Below, in pieces: positions 47,509 to 59,809 of a stretch of 64,000 nt of DNA (the first letter of the stretch is position 1; every line of letters starts with the position of its first letter). This DNA is from Zopfochytrium polystomum. Lineage: Eukaryota > Chytridiomycota > Chytridiomycetes > Chytridiales > Chytridiaceae. Both the position numbers and the translations under genes were made by a program. Under the pieces are notes generated by a model, which was not told where the DNA came from, did not search any database, and saw nothing but the letters and a program-made list of their open reading frames with translations. The DNA lies in the NCBI GenBank assembly GCA_025765615.1, contig JAIVFJ010000277.1, forward strand, positions 1 through 64,000, read 5' to 3'.

Positions 47509-48690
47509 GGTCGAGACACTCCCCTCGGAACCAATAAAAAAAAATGGAGTAAAAAAAAATTGATGAATGATCACTCATCATCAATTATTGATCACGTTCT
47601 CTATGAAGCGAAAGTAAAACTGCATTTATAATATCTGCAAGATAGGATGTTAGACAGGGCGGGAATTCATCCGCCTATCGTTGGTATCTCTTGTTAGGAC
47701 ACAAGTAGAGGAAAAATGAAGAAGAGAGAGAGAAGAAACAAGAGAGAATGAAAGACACGCAACGTTGGCAGATAGATCGAGACAGAGACAGGAGGGCTAA
47801 TCGCTCATGTTTGAAACAAACAAATTTTTTGTTTTTTGTTTGTTTGTTTGTTTTCACTTATCTTCTTTACCACTTTGTGGGCTGAGGCAAAAGGAGGGAG
47901 GGACGGAGCTTGCTCGATTCCGTCCGTCTGTCTCTCAGCTCTACCGAGATAGGAAGATGGGATTTTCTTCGGGCGCAGCGGGATTGATTTTCAATTGCGT
48001 TTTGATCGTCCGCCGCAAGCGCGGTGGATGCGGAGTCCCTCCCGATAAATGCAATGTTGGTATGCACCATGAGAAACAGACAGAAAAAAGAGTGTGACAG
48101 ATCGACAGAGACAGACAGACAAACGTGTGGGCTGCTATTTCGATAAAATTTTGGAAGACCAGGCGATTTCTTTCATCTAATGCCAGAATATTTGATTATC
48201 TTTCCCTACCTTAGACAGAGAGAGAGAGAGAGTGAGTGAGTGAGAGAGAGAGTGAGAGAGAGAGAGAGAAAGAAAGCCCAAAGAAGATAGTTGAGAAGTT
48301 TTGGCATGCAGCAGCAGCAAGCTCGCCCGTTCGATCGTCCACCCTCGATAGGAAGAACCAAAAAAATGGATTGGGAAAACAAATCCAGTGTGAAAGACAC
48401 GAAGAGAACAGAGCCAAGAGACAGGCCGGCTGCCGGCTGTGGCCGGAGGTCAGGAACAGCGTTATGTCGCTCAAAGTTGAACCCTTGAGGAAAAAGGAAA
48501 AAAATTTTTGCATAAAGAACCAATAATAATAGGCAACCAGTTGAGCATTGATATGCAAAAGGAAAAAAAGAAAGAAAAAGTCAAAAAAAGTCAAAAGTCA
48601 CGCAACAAAACCACGAAACCAAAGCAACAAAAACGGAAAAAAAACAAAAAAAAAGGACTTGCGTTGCAACCGCCGCTCCCTGGCCGCGAC
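46810..48690. other. Intergenic region with microsatellites
   Basis: (CA)n near 47005-47022, CT-rich 47185-47235, (TC)n 47452-47506 and GA-rich 48215-48275. An A-rich block at 48555-48660 precedes the second transporter promoter. No supported gene. Confidence 0.45.
47452..47506. repeat. (TC)n microsatellite, about 27 units
   Basis: Perfect TC dinucleotide run of about 54 bp. Confidence 0.95.
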
Positions 48691-48696
48691 TATAAG
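48691..48696 (+). promoter_or_regulatory. TATA-like box of the second transporter gene
   Basis: GACTATAAGAAC, about 190 bp upstream of the ATG at 48886. Two CA-rich runs lie between it and the start. Confidence 0.4.
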
Positions 48697-48885
48697 AACA
48701 GAGGATTACCTCCACACACACACACACACTCCCGCCACACTTTCCAACCCTCCTTTACCCCCGGCACTCGACTCCATAGGGCCAAACACCCCCATCGGCT
48801 GTACAGGAGGGACTAGAAGAAGAGAAGCAGCAGAAGAACACCCTCACACACACACACACACACACAAACACATACACTCAACACA

Positions 48886-50759
48886 ATGGACACCTTCCTC
48901 TCACTCTTCCGTCCCAAGCCAGTCGGTGACTGGAACGAAGACGAGACCGCCGACTTAGGCGGCCACGGCGTGCCGTCGGGCGGCGCGCAGTACAAGAAGG
49001 CGCTAACGGCGTTCGACCTGACGGCCATGGGCATCGGCGGCATCATCGGCGCCGGTATCTTTACGCTCACGGGGCAGGTCGCCAGGGACGTGGCAGGCCC
49101 CGCCGTCGTCGTCTCGTACGTCGTCTCGGGTGTCGTCTGCGCCCTCTCGGCGCTCTGCTACGCTGAGCTCGCGGCCATGATCCCTGTGTCGGGCTCCGCG
49201 TACTCGTACACCTACGCCACCCTCGGCGAGTTTGCCGCGTGGATGATTGGATGGGATTTGGTGAGTCTTGGCCCCCCTTACCCCTCCGCTCGCTCGCTCG
49301 CTGCTGCGCTCACTTTCTCCCTCTCGCCCACTTCGTCTCTGCATGCAGTGGCTGTGCGTGTGAGTGTGTGCGGGTTATGTGCTGCGTGTGCGTCTGAGAG
49401 GTGGAGGTAGTGCCCGCGGATGCCTCTAGTGCCCGCGGAATGAGGCATCCGCTTGTCAGTTCCTCGGTCTCCACCGCGGTCTCTGTCTGCGTGTCTTTGT
49501 TCCGCCAATTCCGTCTCCCACGTTGGACGCGACCACCTCTGTTTCTCACACCCACAATTCGTCATGACTTGCAGATCCTCGAGTACATGGTCGGCGCCGC
49601 CTCCGTCGCCGTCGGCTGGGCCGGTTACCTCGGCTTCTTCCTGAAGAGCGCGTCGAACGGCTCCATCGTCTTTGACCCCAACCTGAGCACCGCCCCGATC
49701 TCGTGGGACGAGGACGCTGGCGCCTTCAAGAAGACCGGCTACGCCTTCAACATCCCCGCCTTTGTCGGCACCATCGTCCTCACCATCATCCTGGCCTCCG
49801 GCGTGAAGCTGACTGCCGTGGTCGTCAACGTCCTCGTCGTTGTCAAGGTCATCATCGTTCTCATGTTCATCTTTGGCGGCATCAAGTACACGAACGGCGC
49901 AAACCTCCAGCCATTCTCCCCATACGGTGGGGACGGTATCTTCAAGGGCGCGATTACAGTCTTCTTCGCCTACATTGGTTTCGACGCCGTCTCGACCACC
50001 GCGCAGGAGGCCCAGAACCCCCAACGCGACATGCCCATTGGTATCATCGGCTCGCTCGCCATCTGCACGGTCCTGTACGTCGCGGTCTGCTTGGTCCTCT
50101 CTTCGCTCCTCCCGTACACCAAGATCAGCGTCGACGCCCCCGTCGCCAGTGCCATCGTCGATGCCGGTGGCCCGTCGTGGTTCGGCACCATTCTCGCCCT
50201 CGGCGCCCTCGCCGGTCTGACCTCCGTCATGATGGTCTCCCTGATCGGCCAGCCCCGTATCTTCCGCGCCATGGCCTACGACGGTCTCTTCCCCAAGGCG
50301 ATCGCCTACATCCACCCCAAGACCAAGACCCCCGTCGTCACCACCTGCATCACCGGCATCATCACCGCGTTCTGCGGCGGCCTGCTCCCCATCGACGTCC
50401 TCGCGAACCTGACCTCCATCGGCACTCTCCTCGCCTTCCTCCTCGCCGCCGTCGCCGTCATCGTGCTCCGCATCCGCGAGCCCGAGCGCGAGCGTCCCTT
50501 CAAGGTCCCCGGCGGCGTCATTGGCGGCTACGTGTGGCCCCTGCTCGCCATCGCGTCCATCATCGTGCTGATCATCAAGGGCGGCACCACCGCCACCGTG
50601 CTCCGTGTCGTCATCTGGCTCGCGATCGGTCTCGTCGTCTACTTCTGCTACGGTTTCTGGTTCTCCAAGCTCCGCCACCCCGAGCGATGGGACGCCGCCG
50701 ACCTTCCGGGCGCGAGTGCCCAGGTCGACGTCATCGACGGCAAGAAGACTGACGCCTAA
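48886..50759 (+). CDS. CAT-type cationic amino-acid transporter, paralog 2 (2 exons, 519 aa)
   Basis: Exons 48886-49260 and 49575-50759; the 314-nt intron is phase 0 at the same codon (GWDL|ILEY) as in the gene at 33372. Both proteins have 519 residues and match over most positions; DNA is identical in blocks such as the first 46 bases of exon 2. Motifs are the same: GIGGIIGAGIFTLTG, ALCYAELAAMIP, FFAYIGFDAVST, PERERPFKVPGG. Differences cluster in the short cytoplasmic N-terminus, the loop after TM3 (SASNGSIVFDPNLSTAP) and the C-terminal tail. The flanking intergenic DNA is different. It is probably a former tandem copy. Confidence 0.9.
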
Positions 50760-52484
50760 GTTTGCAGCAAAGACGGTGAAAATATTTTCCCGCTCTCGGT
50801 GTGTATTGTTTCTGTCTCCGCCCTTTTCGCTCCGTCTTCCTTTTCGTTCTATGCGAATGCGCGATGCCACTGGTTATCTCCGGCCGCTTCATCCCTCCCC
50901 TTCTCTTTTTCTTTTTTTTTTCCTTTCTGTGTCTCAATGCTTCCCTTAGATGTGAGGCTGATCGATGCTTCTACTACTTCTCCTAGGTCGTCCATTTTCC
51001 TTCCTGATGAAAAAATCCGTATGATAACGCTTCCTTTTGCGAGGTTGCCTCCTTTTGGTGTTGCCTTTGTGAGTTTTATTTTGGTTCAGTCGTTCTTGTT
51101 GCTTGTATGTGCATCTAGAGAAACTCCCTGGTACGTCTTCCCCCTCTCCTTTCCCACACCATCGTCACGTTTCAGTCCATATCGGGTACCCACTTTGCGT
51201 TCTGTTTTTGGTGCAGACGATTTTCCCAACCCCTGAAGACTCGTCACCTGCCTCGGATTTACCCGCCCCTCTAGCGCTACTTCTTTCGTTTGTTCTGCTA
51301 TAACCCTCTCTTTCACTTTTTTTTTCTCTTTCTTCTCCTTCCTCACACACTGGTTGTTCTGTTACCCACCCACTCCGTTTTTGATTTTTCCCCACGAAGA
51401 CCTCTTCTCCCTCTCTCTCTTATGACGGTCGTCCTTCATTTTTGATGCATCTCCCCCCAGTTTTGTCGGGGGGGTTGATGGCTTGCGAAAATATTCCCCC
51501 CCTCCCTTTCACCAAAACAGGGGGCTTCCCCCTTCCTTCACCACGAAATTGAAAAATGGCACTCATATTGAATATATTTTCTCTGATACTACTGTTGATG
51601 TTGAGGAATAGCAATAGGGGGAAAGAAATAAAGAATATTGGAAAAACTTCAAACGAGGGGGAAAAATCCTTACGCCGTCCGCGGTGCGCTTGGCCCGAGA
51701 GGCCATGATAGGACGACTTGAAGTTGTAGTGTGGAAGAAGTAAATAGTGAATAGAGAGTGCGAGAAAGGTGAGTCACCGTTTGTTTTCTCACCTTTGTGT
51801 GCAGGTGAAATAGGCTCATATACGACCTCTTTCTCCTGTGATCATTCTTGTGGCAGCCATACCGAGTGGGACTGGGCAACGTATCAAGAAAAAACTCTTT
51901 CCTGTGCTGGAGCGAAAAAAAAGTGCAGCACTTGCTTGACGGTTGAGAATGTGAAGTTTTACACCCATGCCGGGTGCACGGGCCGCCGAACACCACAAGC
52001 GCTTGCGCCGCAGCCCATCTCCGCGCCGCACCACCGCCACCACCAGCTCCAGAAAAAAGAGGCGCAACATACACACACACACACACCTATTGAACAAAGG
52101 AGGGACCACCGAGGACAGCCAGGGAACAGCAGCTGCGGGAGCGCCATCCGCAATGGAGAGGCACACTCACCGACTACCGGCGTTGTCCAGTCCTGTGTTG
52201 GTGGGCTTGCTCGACAGGAGTTACACTTTGGTGGGAGTTGATTGCACTTTCTTTGGCGGGTTTTACAGAGTGGGAGGTCGCTGCGACAACGTTGCCGCAA
52301 TCCAGAGCCTCCATCCTCCAACGCTTGCGCGGTTAGTTTTCCCTTGAAGGAAGAAAGTCGGAAGAGGAGCCCATTTTGTAGTGGACCACACTGCCATTCT
52401 TGGGCTATTTTCTGCCCTGCAGTCCCAACGCCATTTGGCCAGCGAGGAGACAGAGGCAGAGATGAATCGGACCAGGTCGTAAAC

Positions 52485-52516
<32 letters not shown>

Positions 52517-53031
52517 AGGGGGAGGGGAAACACCAACAAACGCGCAGCTGCCATCCTTACATTCTTGTGCTGGACCGCGTACCTTGCAATTCGTATCGGC
52601 TCGGTACCTGACTCTGTCCTCTGCCTGTCTATCTCTCTTCTCTCGCTCGACCTCCAATATTGACTTACTGGGCCACTCTTTCATTGACCATCAGCGGGCC
52701 AGGCATTTCGGGCATGACGTCTGATGGGATAGTTTGTCTGCCGCTGGGCCCGTCTCTCAGTCGAATGAAAGTTTATCGAAATAAATAAACAAAAAAAAAA
52801 TTTAATTTTTTTCTCTTTCCTCCCAGAGATAGATGTTTTGGCTGAAATTTTCAGTCAATTGAAGCACGCCAGAAAAGAAAAAAAATAAAATAAAATAAAA
52901 CAAAATTTGACTGGTCGTTGACTCTGTCAAATAAAAAAAAATAAACTGCGTTTGGGTCTTCCATTTTTCAGCTTCCACGCCAAGCCACGTTGGGCCCGCG
53001 CCCACTCAACACACACCACACTACGCACACG

Positions 53032-53099
<68 letters not shown>

Positions 53100-53161
53100 C
53101 CTACCTCATCACACTACGAGCAACACCCTTGCTTGCACAGCTGCTGCCTGCACTGACTGCT
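50760..53161. other. Intergenic region; possible minus-strand 5' exon near 51.7 kb
   Basis: No complete gene. On the minus strand a possible intron (GTGAGA donor near 51793, TTCAAG acceptor near 51717) precedes an ATG at 51706 (MASRAKRTADG) followed by a GTAAGG donor, but no later exon could be joined. On the plus strand, 51800-51975 has a Cys-rich frame (SCDHSCGSHTEWDW) of unknown meaning. Poly(A) lies at 52483-52513. Confidence 0.3.
53034..53097. repeat. (CA)n microsatellite, about 31 units
   Basis: Perfect CA run of about 63 bp ending 65 bp before the methyltransferase start codon. Confidence 0.95.
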
Positions 53162-55205
53162 ATGACGACGGCGGCGACGAGTGCTACTACTGCTGCTGCT
53201 GCCGCCGCCAACGCACGCGCTGCACCCGGCGGAGCATCAGCCACCACGCCGCCTCCGTCGCCTCGCGCGAGCAGCAGCAGCCGCAGCCGGATCGTCGCGT
53301 TCGGCCATGTGGACGACCGACACAACGGCGGCGACGACGACAGTGACGGCGACTACTCGTCGGTAAGTGACGATTGAACAAACCCCGGAAAGCACGTGCT
53401 CACACACCCCTCCCCTCACAGATATCCCTAAACGCGCTCCTCCACGCGATCATCAACCAGCCCGCGGCCGCTCCCGACTCGCCGGATGCGTCTTCCTCCT
53501 CCTCTTCCTCCGTCTCCTCCTCCTCCGCGTCTTTTCCCTCATCATCCGCCGCTCAAGCACGCAGCGTCTTTCCCGCGTCGACGTCCTTCTCCACATACCC
53601 GACCCTCCCGGCCTCGCGTTCCGCCGCAAACGCAAGCCCGCCCCCCTCGCCGGACCCGCACGTCCGTCCCGACTGGACGACATCGGTGCAGCAGCAGCAG
53701 CAGCACAACCAGCACCATCAGCATCAGCAGCAGCGGAGCGCGAGCCGCCACCGCGCGGCCTCGGCGCCGAGGCCTCCGCCCCTCCTGTTCCACTCGCCGC
53801 AGCTCGAGCTCTTCCAAGCGGCAAGCTCTCCCATCCCTGGCAGCCAACACAACCGCCGCCCGCGCGTGCTCGAGGTCGGCGCGCGGTCCGGGTTGTGGGC
53901 GATCGCGATGGCCGAGGCGTTTCCGGGCATCGACGTGGTCGCTGTGGTGAGCTGAAGGTGTCGAGACAAGCGGAGAGAGACAGAGAGGGAGAGAGAGAGG
54001 GAGACAGATCAAAAGACACACGGGTGGTTGGCCAGACCCGCAGACAGACAAAATGTTTCTAACGTTTTCTTTTGTTTTTTTCAATTCAATCGATCACCAT
54101 TCATTGAAGGACGACAACCCCGAAGTGTTTGGCAGCGACTCCGCCGCCGCCGCCCTCCCGCCAAACGTCACCTTCGTGCCGCACCTCCTGGGCGACCCGC
54201 TCCCCTGTAAGTTAAATACTATTAGATTCGATCCGTCGCGTCTTCCCCTCCCAGAACAAGAAAATCGCACTCTTTGCCTTCCCCACCTCCATCTCGCCCT
54301 TTCTCTACAGAAAAGAACTCTGACCGAAACTCGTGCGAACGCACAAAAAAAAATCAATAAACTCCCCACCCCCCACCCCCCCTTCCCGCTAGTCCCAAAC
54401 AACACGTTTGACCTCGTCCGTAGTGCATGGAACCTCTTCCGCGTCACCGAGCCCGCCTGGCGCTTCACCGTCGGCGAGATGGCCCGCGTCGCGCGGAACG
54501 GCGGCGAAGGGTTCCTCGACGTTGTCGAACTGTACCGGATATCGCAGAGCCCGGGGCCAAAGGCGTTGACATTTGGCTCAATGGGTAATGTGAAAACGTT
54601 TGCGTCACTATACGCTTTTTTCCCCTTCCTGGAGTTGGTTCTAAAGTTTTTCCTTTTTCCTTTGTTCTTTTTCAATCAACTGTTCCAGCAAAACAGTACT
54701 TTGAGAGCCAAGGAATCAACCCGTATTTAGGTAGCGTTCGCTGCTCTTTGTTCTTTACCCTTTCTTTTTTCCCCGTCTGTTTTGGGTGTCGCGTTCTTTT
54801 GGTTTGATTCGCAATTATTTTTCCAGCCCTCCGACTTGATTCGATCCTTGAAGACGCCGGTGCGATTGAAGTTACCGAGGGCTTCGTCTCTCTGCCGGTA
54901 AGACAGATTATGGCTTCAATTGACCCGATAAATCTTTTACTGAGTTTCAACTCCTCCTCTTCCTCTCAAACCCTAAAAAACCAATTAAAAAAAAATCGCC
55001 CACCAAGATCAACTGGCACCCGCCCCTCGGCGCGCAAATGTGGTCGTTCTTCCTCCGCTCCATGCCAAGCTTCTTCGCCTACCTCCGCTCGTCAAACCTG
55101 GTCCCCGCCGACTCCGACCTCGACAAGCTCGTCGCGGAGGTGGGCGAGGAGTACCGGACACGAAGGGCATACTTTGCGGCGTACTTTGCGTGCGGGCGGA
55201 TGTAA
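53162..55205 (+). CDS. TAM/LaeA-like SAM-dependent methyltransferase (7 exons, ~441 aa)
   Basis: Exons 53162-53362, 53422-53946, 54110-54206, 54393-54584, 54689-54730, 54827-54897 and 55008-55205; phases agree at every junction and total 442 codons. The first 190 or so residues are low-complexity (Ala, Ser, Gln/His runs). The catalytic domain begins RVLEVGARSGLWAIAMAEAF, motif I of class I methyltransferases (the second Gly of GxGxG is Arg). PPNVTFVPHL and, across an intron, FPNNTFDLVRSAWNLFRV give motifs II-III. WHPPLGAQMW near the C-terminus is typical of fungal TAM-type enzymes. Substrate unknown; relatives include regulators of secondary metabolism (LaeA) and trans-aconitate methyltransferases. 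The start follows a CA repeat; an upstream in-frame start cannot be excluded. Confidence 0.8.
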
Positions 55206-56214
55206 GCCAGTGGCATGGAGCGCGAGGGGGTGTGGGTTGAGGGACTAAGATTGAGAAAACGTGTTGCGGAGGGGGCGTTTAGCGTAGGCCCGAAGGGTGA
55301 AGGGGTGGACCTCCGCATTCTTTTCTTTTTGCGTTTTAGCCAATTTTTTTTTTTTCCTTCTGTGTTGACACTGGGGTCCATCCTTTTTTTTTTTTTTGCA
55401 CTGGTCCGGAGCGTTGATCTTTTCTTTTCTTCTTTTTGTAAAATCCAATGTCCTTGTCGCACCCTACCCTCATCGTTTTCGTTTATAATTTTCTTTGTTC
55501 AGAGGAAAGAGAGAAAAGGTTCCAAACCGCCTTTTTTTTTTTTTTTTTTTTTTTTTTTCGGAGGTCTCGCCGAAGCAAGGGTTTGGCCCCCTTCGGTGCT
55601 GCCGTTTCATTCTCGCCTCACACTGTGAGATTTCCCACAAGCGCAAAGAAGCCCGCAGCCATCGCTTTTCACGGGCAAACGTTTCGCGGTCACCCCTTTC
55701 TCTCCGCAAATTTTCTGTGCGCCAAGCAAAGGGTTGCAAGACCCTGTTCCTTACAAGCATGTTTTTTTTCCTCACAAAAGTGCGTGTGTCCAAACTTGAA
55801 ACTGACGACACAGAAAAACCCACCAACCCATTCAGTTGGCCGTCGTTGGTCCTTTTCTTGCATGCGACGCAACTCCACTGACACAAAGCGGCAAGGCGTT
55901 CGAAGACGACGACGACGAGTTGGTCATGCCAGTGGTTGGGCGCGGCCTGGGTCGTTCAATGCCGTCCCCTCAACAACGTGGACATTGAAAAAAAGGAAAA
56001 GTCATCTCAGTAAAGGATACCAAATCGCAGGACGAGACGACGATGTGTGGAAAGCTACGAAAATAACCGCGTTCTCGTTCATTTCCTCCTTGTTTATATA
56101 ATGTAATCACATATTTATAAGTAAACATGTTCAAAGGCAACCCAAAGCGTCACGCGCAAAACTGCCAAAAGGACAAAACTGAAAAAGAAGAGTGCCCGTC
56201 GATTCGCGGGTGCG
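55206..56214. other. Intergenic region between convergent genes
   Basis: T-tracts at 55340-55350, 55385-55398 and 55532-55558; no recognisable frame. Confidence 0.45.
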
Positions 56215-57321
56215 TCAGGGAATGGAGTCGAGGTCCTCCGGGATCTCAAACATGCGGCAGAACTCTTCTGAGGGAATGTTGAACTTGTTGCTGCAGTACG
56301 ACTGCACGATGAAAATGTTGTCTGGGTTTGGGTGGCGGAAAGGTCAAGCGTCTGCACTACTTCAAGTAATCGCATTAAAGAAATCTCACCTGTCCAGCGG
56401 TTTGCCGCTTCCTTTGCTTGCTCTGCGGCTTTCTCTGAATACGGAACTCACTTAATCCAATGCGTCATTTAGTCGCGTGATCAAACCTTTTGCGTCAAGG
56501 GTGGCAGGATCACAGTCTTTGTACTTTCGCAGTTCCTCTCGTAACTCGGCAGCCTTCGCCTCTTGCTCCTCAACCAACTTTAAAAGCTCGTCGCGTTCGT
56601 CCGATTTTTCTCGACCTTCCTCTGCCTTTTGTATTTTTCCTTCAAGCTCAATCTTTCGTTGCTAAAGTAAAGTAGGGGTAAGTTCGCTGAATTGTTTACT
56701 CCGCTTACTTTAAGCTTTTGCTCTTCCGCCTCGAGCGACTCCAACTTTCGCTTTTTCTGAAGGACGCGTCAATGAATGATTTTCAAAGCATGATTCAAGG
56801 AATTTCGACCCACTGTGGCGATGGCGGCGCCCGGAAACGACCAAAAGTAGTTGGATGTTCCAATCTTTTCCATGGTGACCAAATCGTCCGACTAGAACAG
56901 GCGTTTGTCAAAGCAGCTCGATTACTAATCGCGTCCTCAATGTCGCAAGTACCACAAGTTGATCAAGGATATCCTTGACGGTGTTTTGAACTTGAATTAA
57001 CCCGTTAATTGGCAAGTTCCTTCCTGCGGTTGAACAAGTTACCGATTCCTTTCTGTTTCGGCGCTATCTTTTCGATATCCTGGGACAACGGGACAGGTCG
57101 ACGAGTCAAGGGCGAATCACACGAAACAAGACCAGGAGAATTATTTACCTTCAAAGTGAAAAAGTCCATCTTATTTTGGGTCCCAACAACTTGGGTGAGC
57201 CAGCTGCGCGGTGAACAGGACGACACAGGGGGGACGGCCTCACCGATTCGTGGAATATCTCGAGCATTTTTTTCTTCTTCTCGTCGACGGAAAGGCCCTT
57301 CTTGCGCGCGCCGGATCCGCT
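56215..57321 (-). CDS. MND1: Meiotic nuclear division protein 1 homologue (at least 9 exons)
   Basis: Exons (minus): 57321-57244, 57169-57149 (21 nt), 57079-57043, 56990-56953, 56891-56814, 56756-56709, 56661-56487, 56434-56390 and 56321-56215. All phases agree. The product reads like Mnd1 from end to end: RKKGLSVDEKKKKMLEIFHE, DFFTLK, DIEKIAPKQKGI, VKDILDQLV, MEKIGTSNYFWSFPG (winged helix), then a Lys/Glu coiled coil, and ANRWTDNIFIVQSYC before the C-terminus FCRMFEIPEDLDSIP. Mnd1 with Hop2 stimulates Dmc1/Rad51 strand exchange in meiosis. The start codon lies upstream of 57321 in a tiny first exon; an ATG followed by GTCAGT near 57584 is one candidate. About 205 residues, as usual for the family. 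Confidence 0.88.
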
Positions 57322-57907
57322 CTGGCGCCAGCATTGTTTGGGGTTGGAGGGTTGGGAAAGTGTCAGAACTTTGCAACTAACTGAGCGACGAATGGGATGA
57401 AAGGGGGGTTGAGGGAAATGAACGAGCAAACGCAGAAGGACAACAGTTGCTCGGGGAGCAACAGGAAGAGTGGGTATACGCGACGTGTGAGGTGGGACGA
57501 GAGGGATGGGATGGGGGGGATGGCCGTGTCCGGACTGCATGAGCCATGCCACATAGATACATAGATCGTCTCCATCACTGACCATGTCAGTAAAATAGTC
57601 AGTCAGTTGTTGCTTTTTTTCTTTTTTTTTCTCTTTTTTTTTTTCTTCGTTTTTTGCGTAAAGGTGGCGCAGACATCTGTTTTGCACGACTCGACAAAGA
57701 TTCCCAACGCTTCCACCCCACTGCGCGTTGTTTGGGCTACCTCCTGATTTGTTCCGAGATGTTCGTGCGCGGCGACATGCCCAAGCCCCTCCGACGGGCT
57801 CCTGAATTCCGCGCTTTGCGTCGTGTCGGCAGAAGGTTTGCCCACCAGCCGACGAGGAGTGGGCAGTGAATTATGAATTATTTTTTTCTTCTTTTTTTTT
57901 TCCCACT
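57322..57907. other. Upstream region of MND1 and 3' flank of the GST-like gene
   Basis: Probably contains the first MND1 exon and intron. T-rich run at 57614-57652; no other gene is supported. Confidence 0.35.
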
Positions 57908-59342
57908 TCACCTTCGCTGCCCCTCCGCTGCCTCTGCCGCTGCCTCTGCCTCCAGCCCCGCCCACGTTTCCTCATCAATGTGCTCCGCAAACTCCCCAAA
58001 CCATGCGCCTGCCACCCGTCGCACGTAGCGCACAAGCGCGGGCGTTACTCCGCGCATGATCGCGCGGTCAGACAAAGGCACACCCAGCGCGCGCACAGAC
58101 GCCGCAGGATCGCCGCGCGCCGCCGCAGACGCGACGGCCGCAGCGTGGACGCGCGGATGACCCGCTACGACATACTGGCTGAGCACCCCGAACGCGGCGC
58201 AGTCGAGCGTCGTCGGCTCTCTCGTGCCGAGTAAAAAGATCGGCGCCGGCTCGTCCGCAAGTTGTTCGTGTTGTTCCAGCTGCCGCCGCCCATGTTCATC
58301 CTGCCGCGACTCCAACAGAGAGGATAGCGCCGCGAGCTGCCGGTCCGCCAACGACACAAGCTCGTCGCGCGAGTGACTGAGAAGTCCAGCTAGGCGAAAC
58401 CGCTTCGTAGCTTTCGAATGGACGTCCCGATAAATGAAAGGTCGCACCAACACCGGCGCTTGGCAAAAGAGCGTGTTTTGCGCGAATGAAGCGTTTGCTG
58501 GATTAATCCATCGCCACATGGCGAGCTGTGGAAGAGGAAGTGGGGAAGGGCGGGTGGTTGAACAAGAGTCAGGACCTCAAGAAGGAGGGTACCGCCAGGT
58601 GGGTGGAGTCTCGTCGCTAACCAGGTCTGATAAAGAAACGAGGAGTTGCCGGTATGCCTCCACCAAGCCTTTATCAGCATCGTGAAGGCGAACGTCCGGC
58701 GACGTCGTGATACCATTTCTTTCCAACCACTCAATGGCAAAGTGCGAGTCCGGAACCTGGACGCCATTGTAGGTGATGTACGGCATTCCGCCTTTGAACG
58801 ATGGGACAAGCGTGAAATCAGTGTCGTACGGAGTGCCGGTGATTCGTAGGTACATTTCGAGTTTTGCTATGTAAGGGGACTTGCATTTGAGTTGGAAAAA
58901 TAGCTAGTCAGCGAAAAGCGAAGGATTCGGCTTGAAGAATGGAAAGAAATAGAAACTGATACAGTGTGTGTGTATGTGTGTGGTGTGTGTTTTCAGCGGC
59001 GTTGCTCACCATGGTTGGTATTCCCCAGCCATCGGGCGGTCGAGGAAAGAGATGCAAGACGACCTTATCGGAGGGGAACGGCTCATTTCGGTGCTTGGCA
59101 GCCTTTGCAGCCACCATCTTTGCCGAAGGGAGGGGCGCACCGGTAAGGTCCAAGTCTGTGTTGCCGGAGATACCGTCGTCGTCGCAATATCGTGCGGAGG
59201 AGGCCGCGCGGGCAAAGAGCAAGGCACCAACCAACGCAACGACGGCACCAAGAACCAGCGCGGTTGCTGCTGCCGCTGCCGCTGCTGTTGCGCCGCCTGC
59301 TTGCTCAGCAGCCGTTGCTGCCCCTAGGGTCGTTGTGGCCAT
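57908..59342 (-). CDS. Failed-axon-connections/metaxin-like GST-fold protein (3 exons, ~402 aa)
   Basis: Exons 59342-59010, 58879-58622 and 58525-57908; introns are phase 0 (donors GTGAGC, GTTAGC). The N-terminus has a hydrophobic Ala/Val/Leu membrane helix (about residues 22-46). A thioredoxin-type N-domain follows: DKVVLHLFPRP, then across the intron SPYIAKLEMYLRITGTPYD, MPYITYNGVQVPDSHFAIEW. The GST C-domain has LAMWRW, a FLLGTREPTTLDCAAFGVL segment and an Ala/Glu-rich tail. This order is that of the FAXC/metaxin group of GST-like proteins, which are membrane-associated and often mitochondrial or glutathione-independent. The cysteine of the usual CxxC-like site (SPFC) is replaced (SPYI). 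Substrate unknown. Confidence 0.8.
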
Positions 59343-59809
59343 CCCTGTCGAACCCGTTCTGCAAAAAACAAAAAAAAAAAAAAAAAACAAAAAAAAAACT
59401 AACCCCCCAAAAAAACAAAACAAAAATACGCCGTGCCACCATTCTTGACAAAGGAAATTTGACAAACAAAATAATAAAAACAAGAGTTGCACACCCAAAC
59501 TCTCCGAGTCACTCCCGCTGCAGTCCATCAGGTTTTGGGATGTCTTTTCCCTGTTGATGATAAGGACGTGCGCAACTCTTTCAGGCCGGCTGCTGTTCAA
59601 TCTCCCACAGTTTGATTCTGTGTTGCTTCAGCGAGGGATGTTTACAATCAGCTATAGCATTCGGTCGAATAGGCGAGTGTTCACGGGCGCGCTTGTTTGC
59701 ATTGGTCGCGAAATCGGAGGCATTTTAATAAAGGGCGAAACAAAGGTGGGAAGGTAACAGATTCAGACAGACTGGGCAGATAGCATACTTTTACTTCCGC
59801 ACTGTTCAA
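59343..59809. other. Intergenic region
   Basis: Upstream of the GST-like gene and downstream of the cyclase-like gene, both on the minus strand. A-rich 59368-59430; no gene seen. Confidence 0.45.

Noticed and set aside
47173..47574. Arg/Glu-repeat proteins
   Set aside because: Translation of a (TC/GA)n microsatellite.
49278..50870. 530-codon antisense frame at transporter paralog 2
   Set aside because: Spans the intron and exon 2 of a clear transporter gene; no motif, extreme Asp/Gly/Glu bias.
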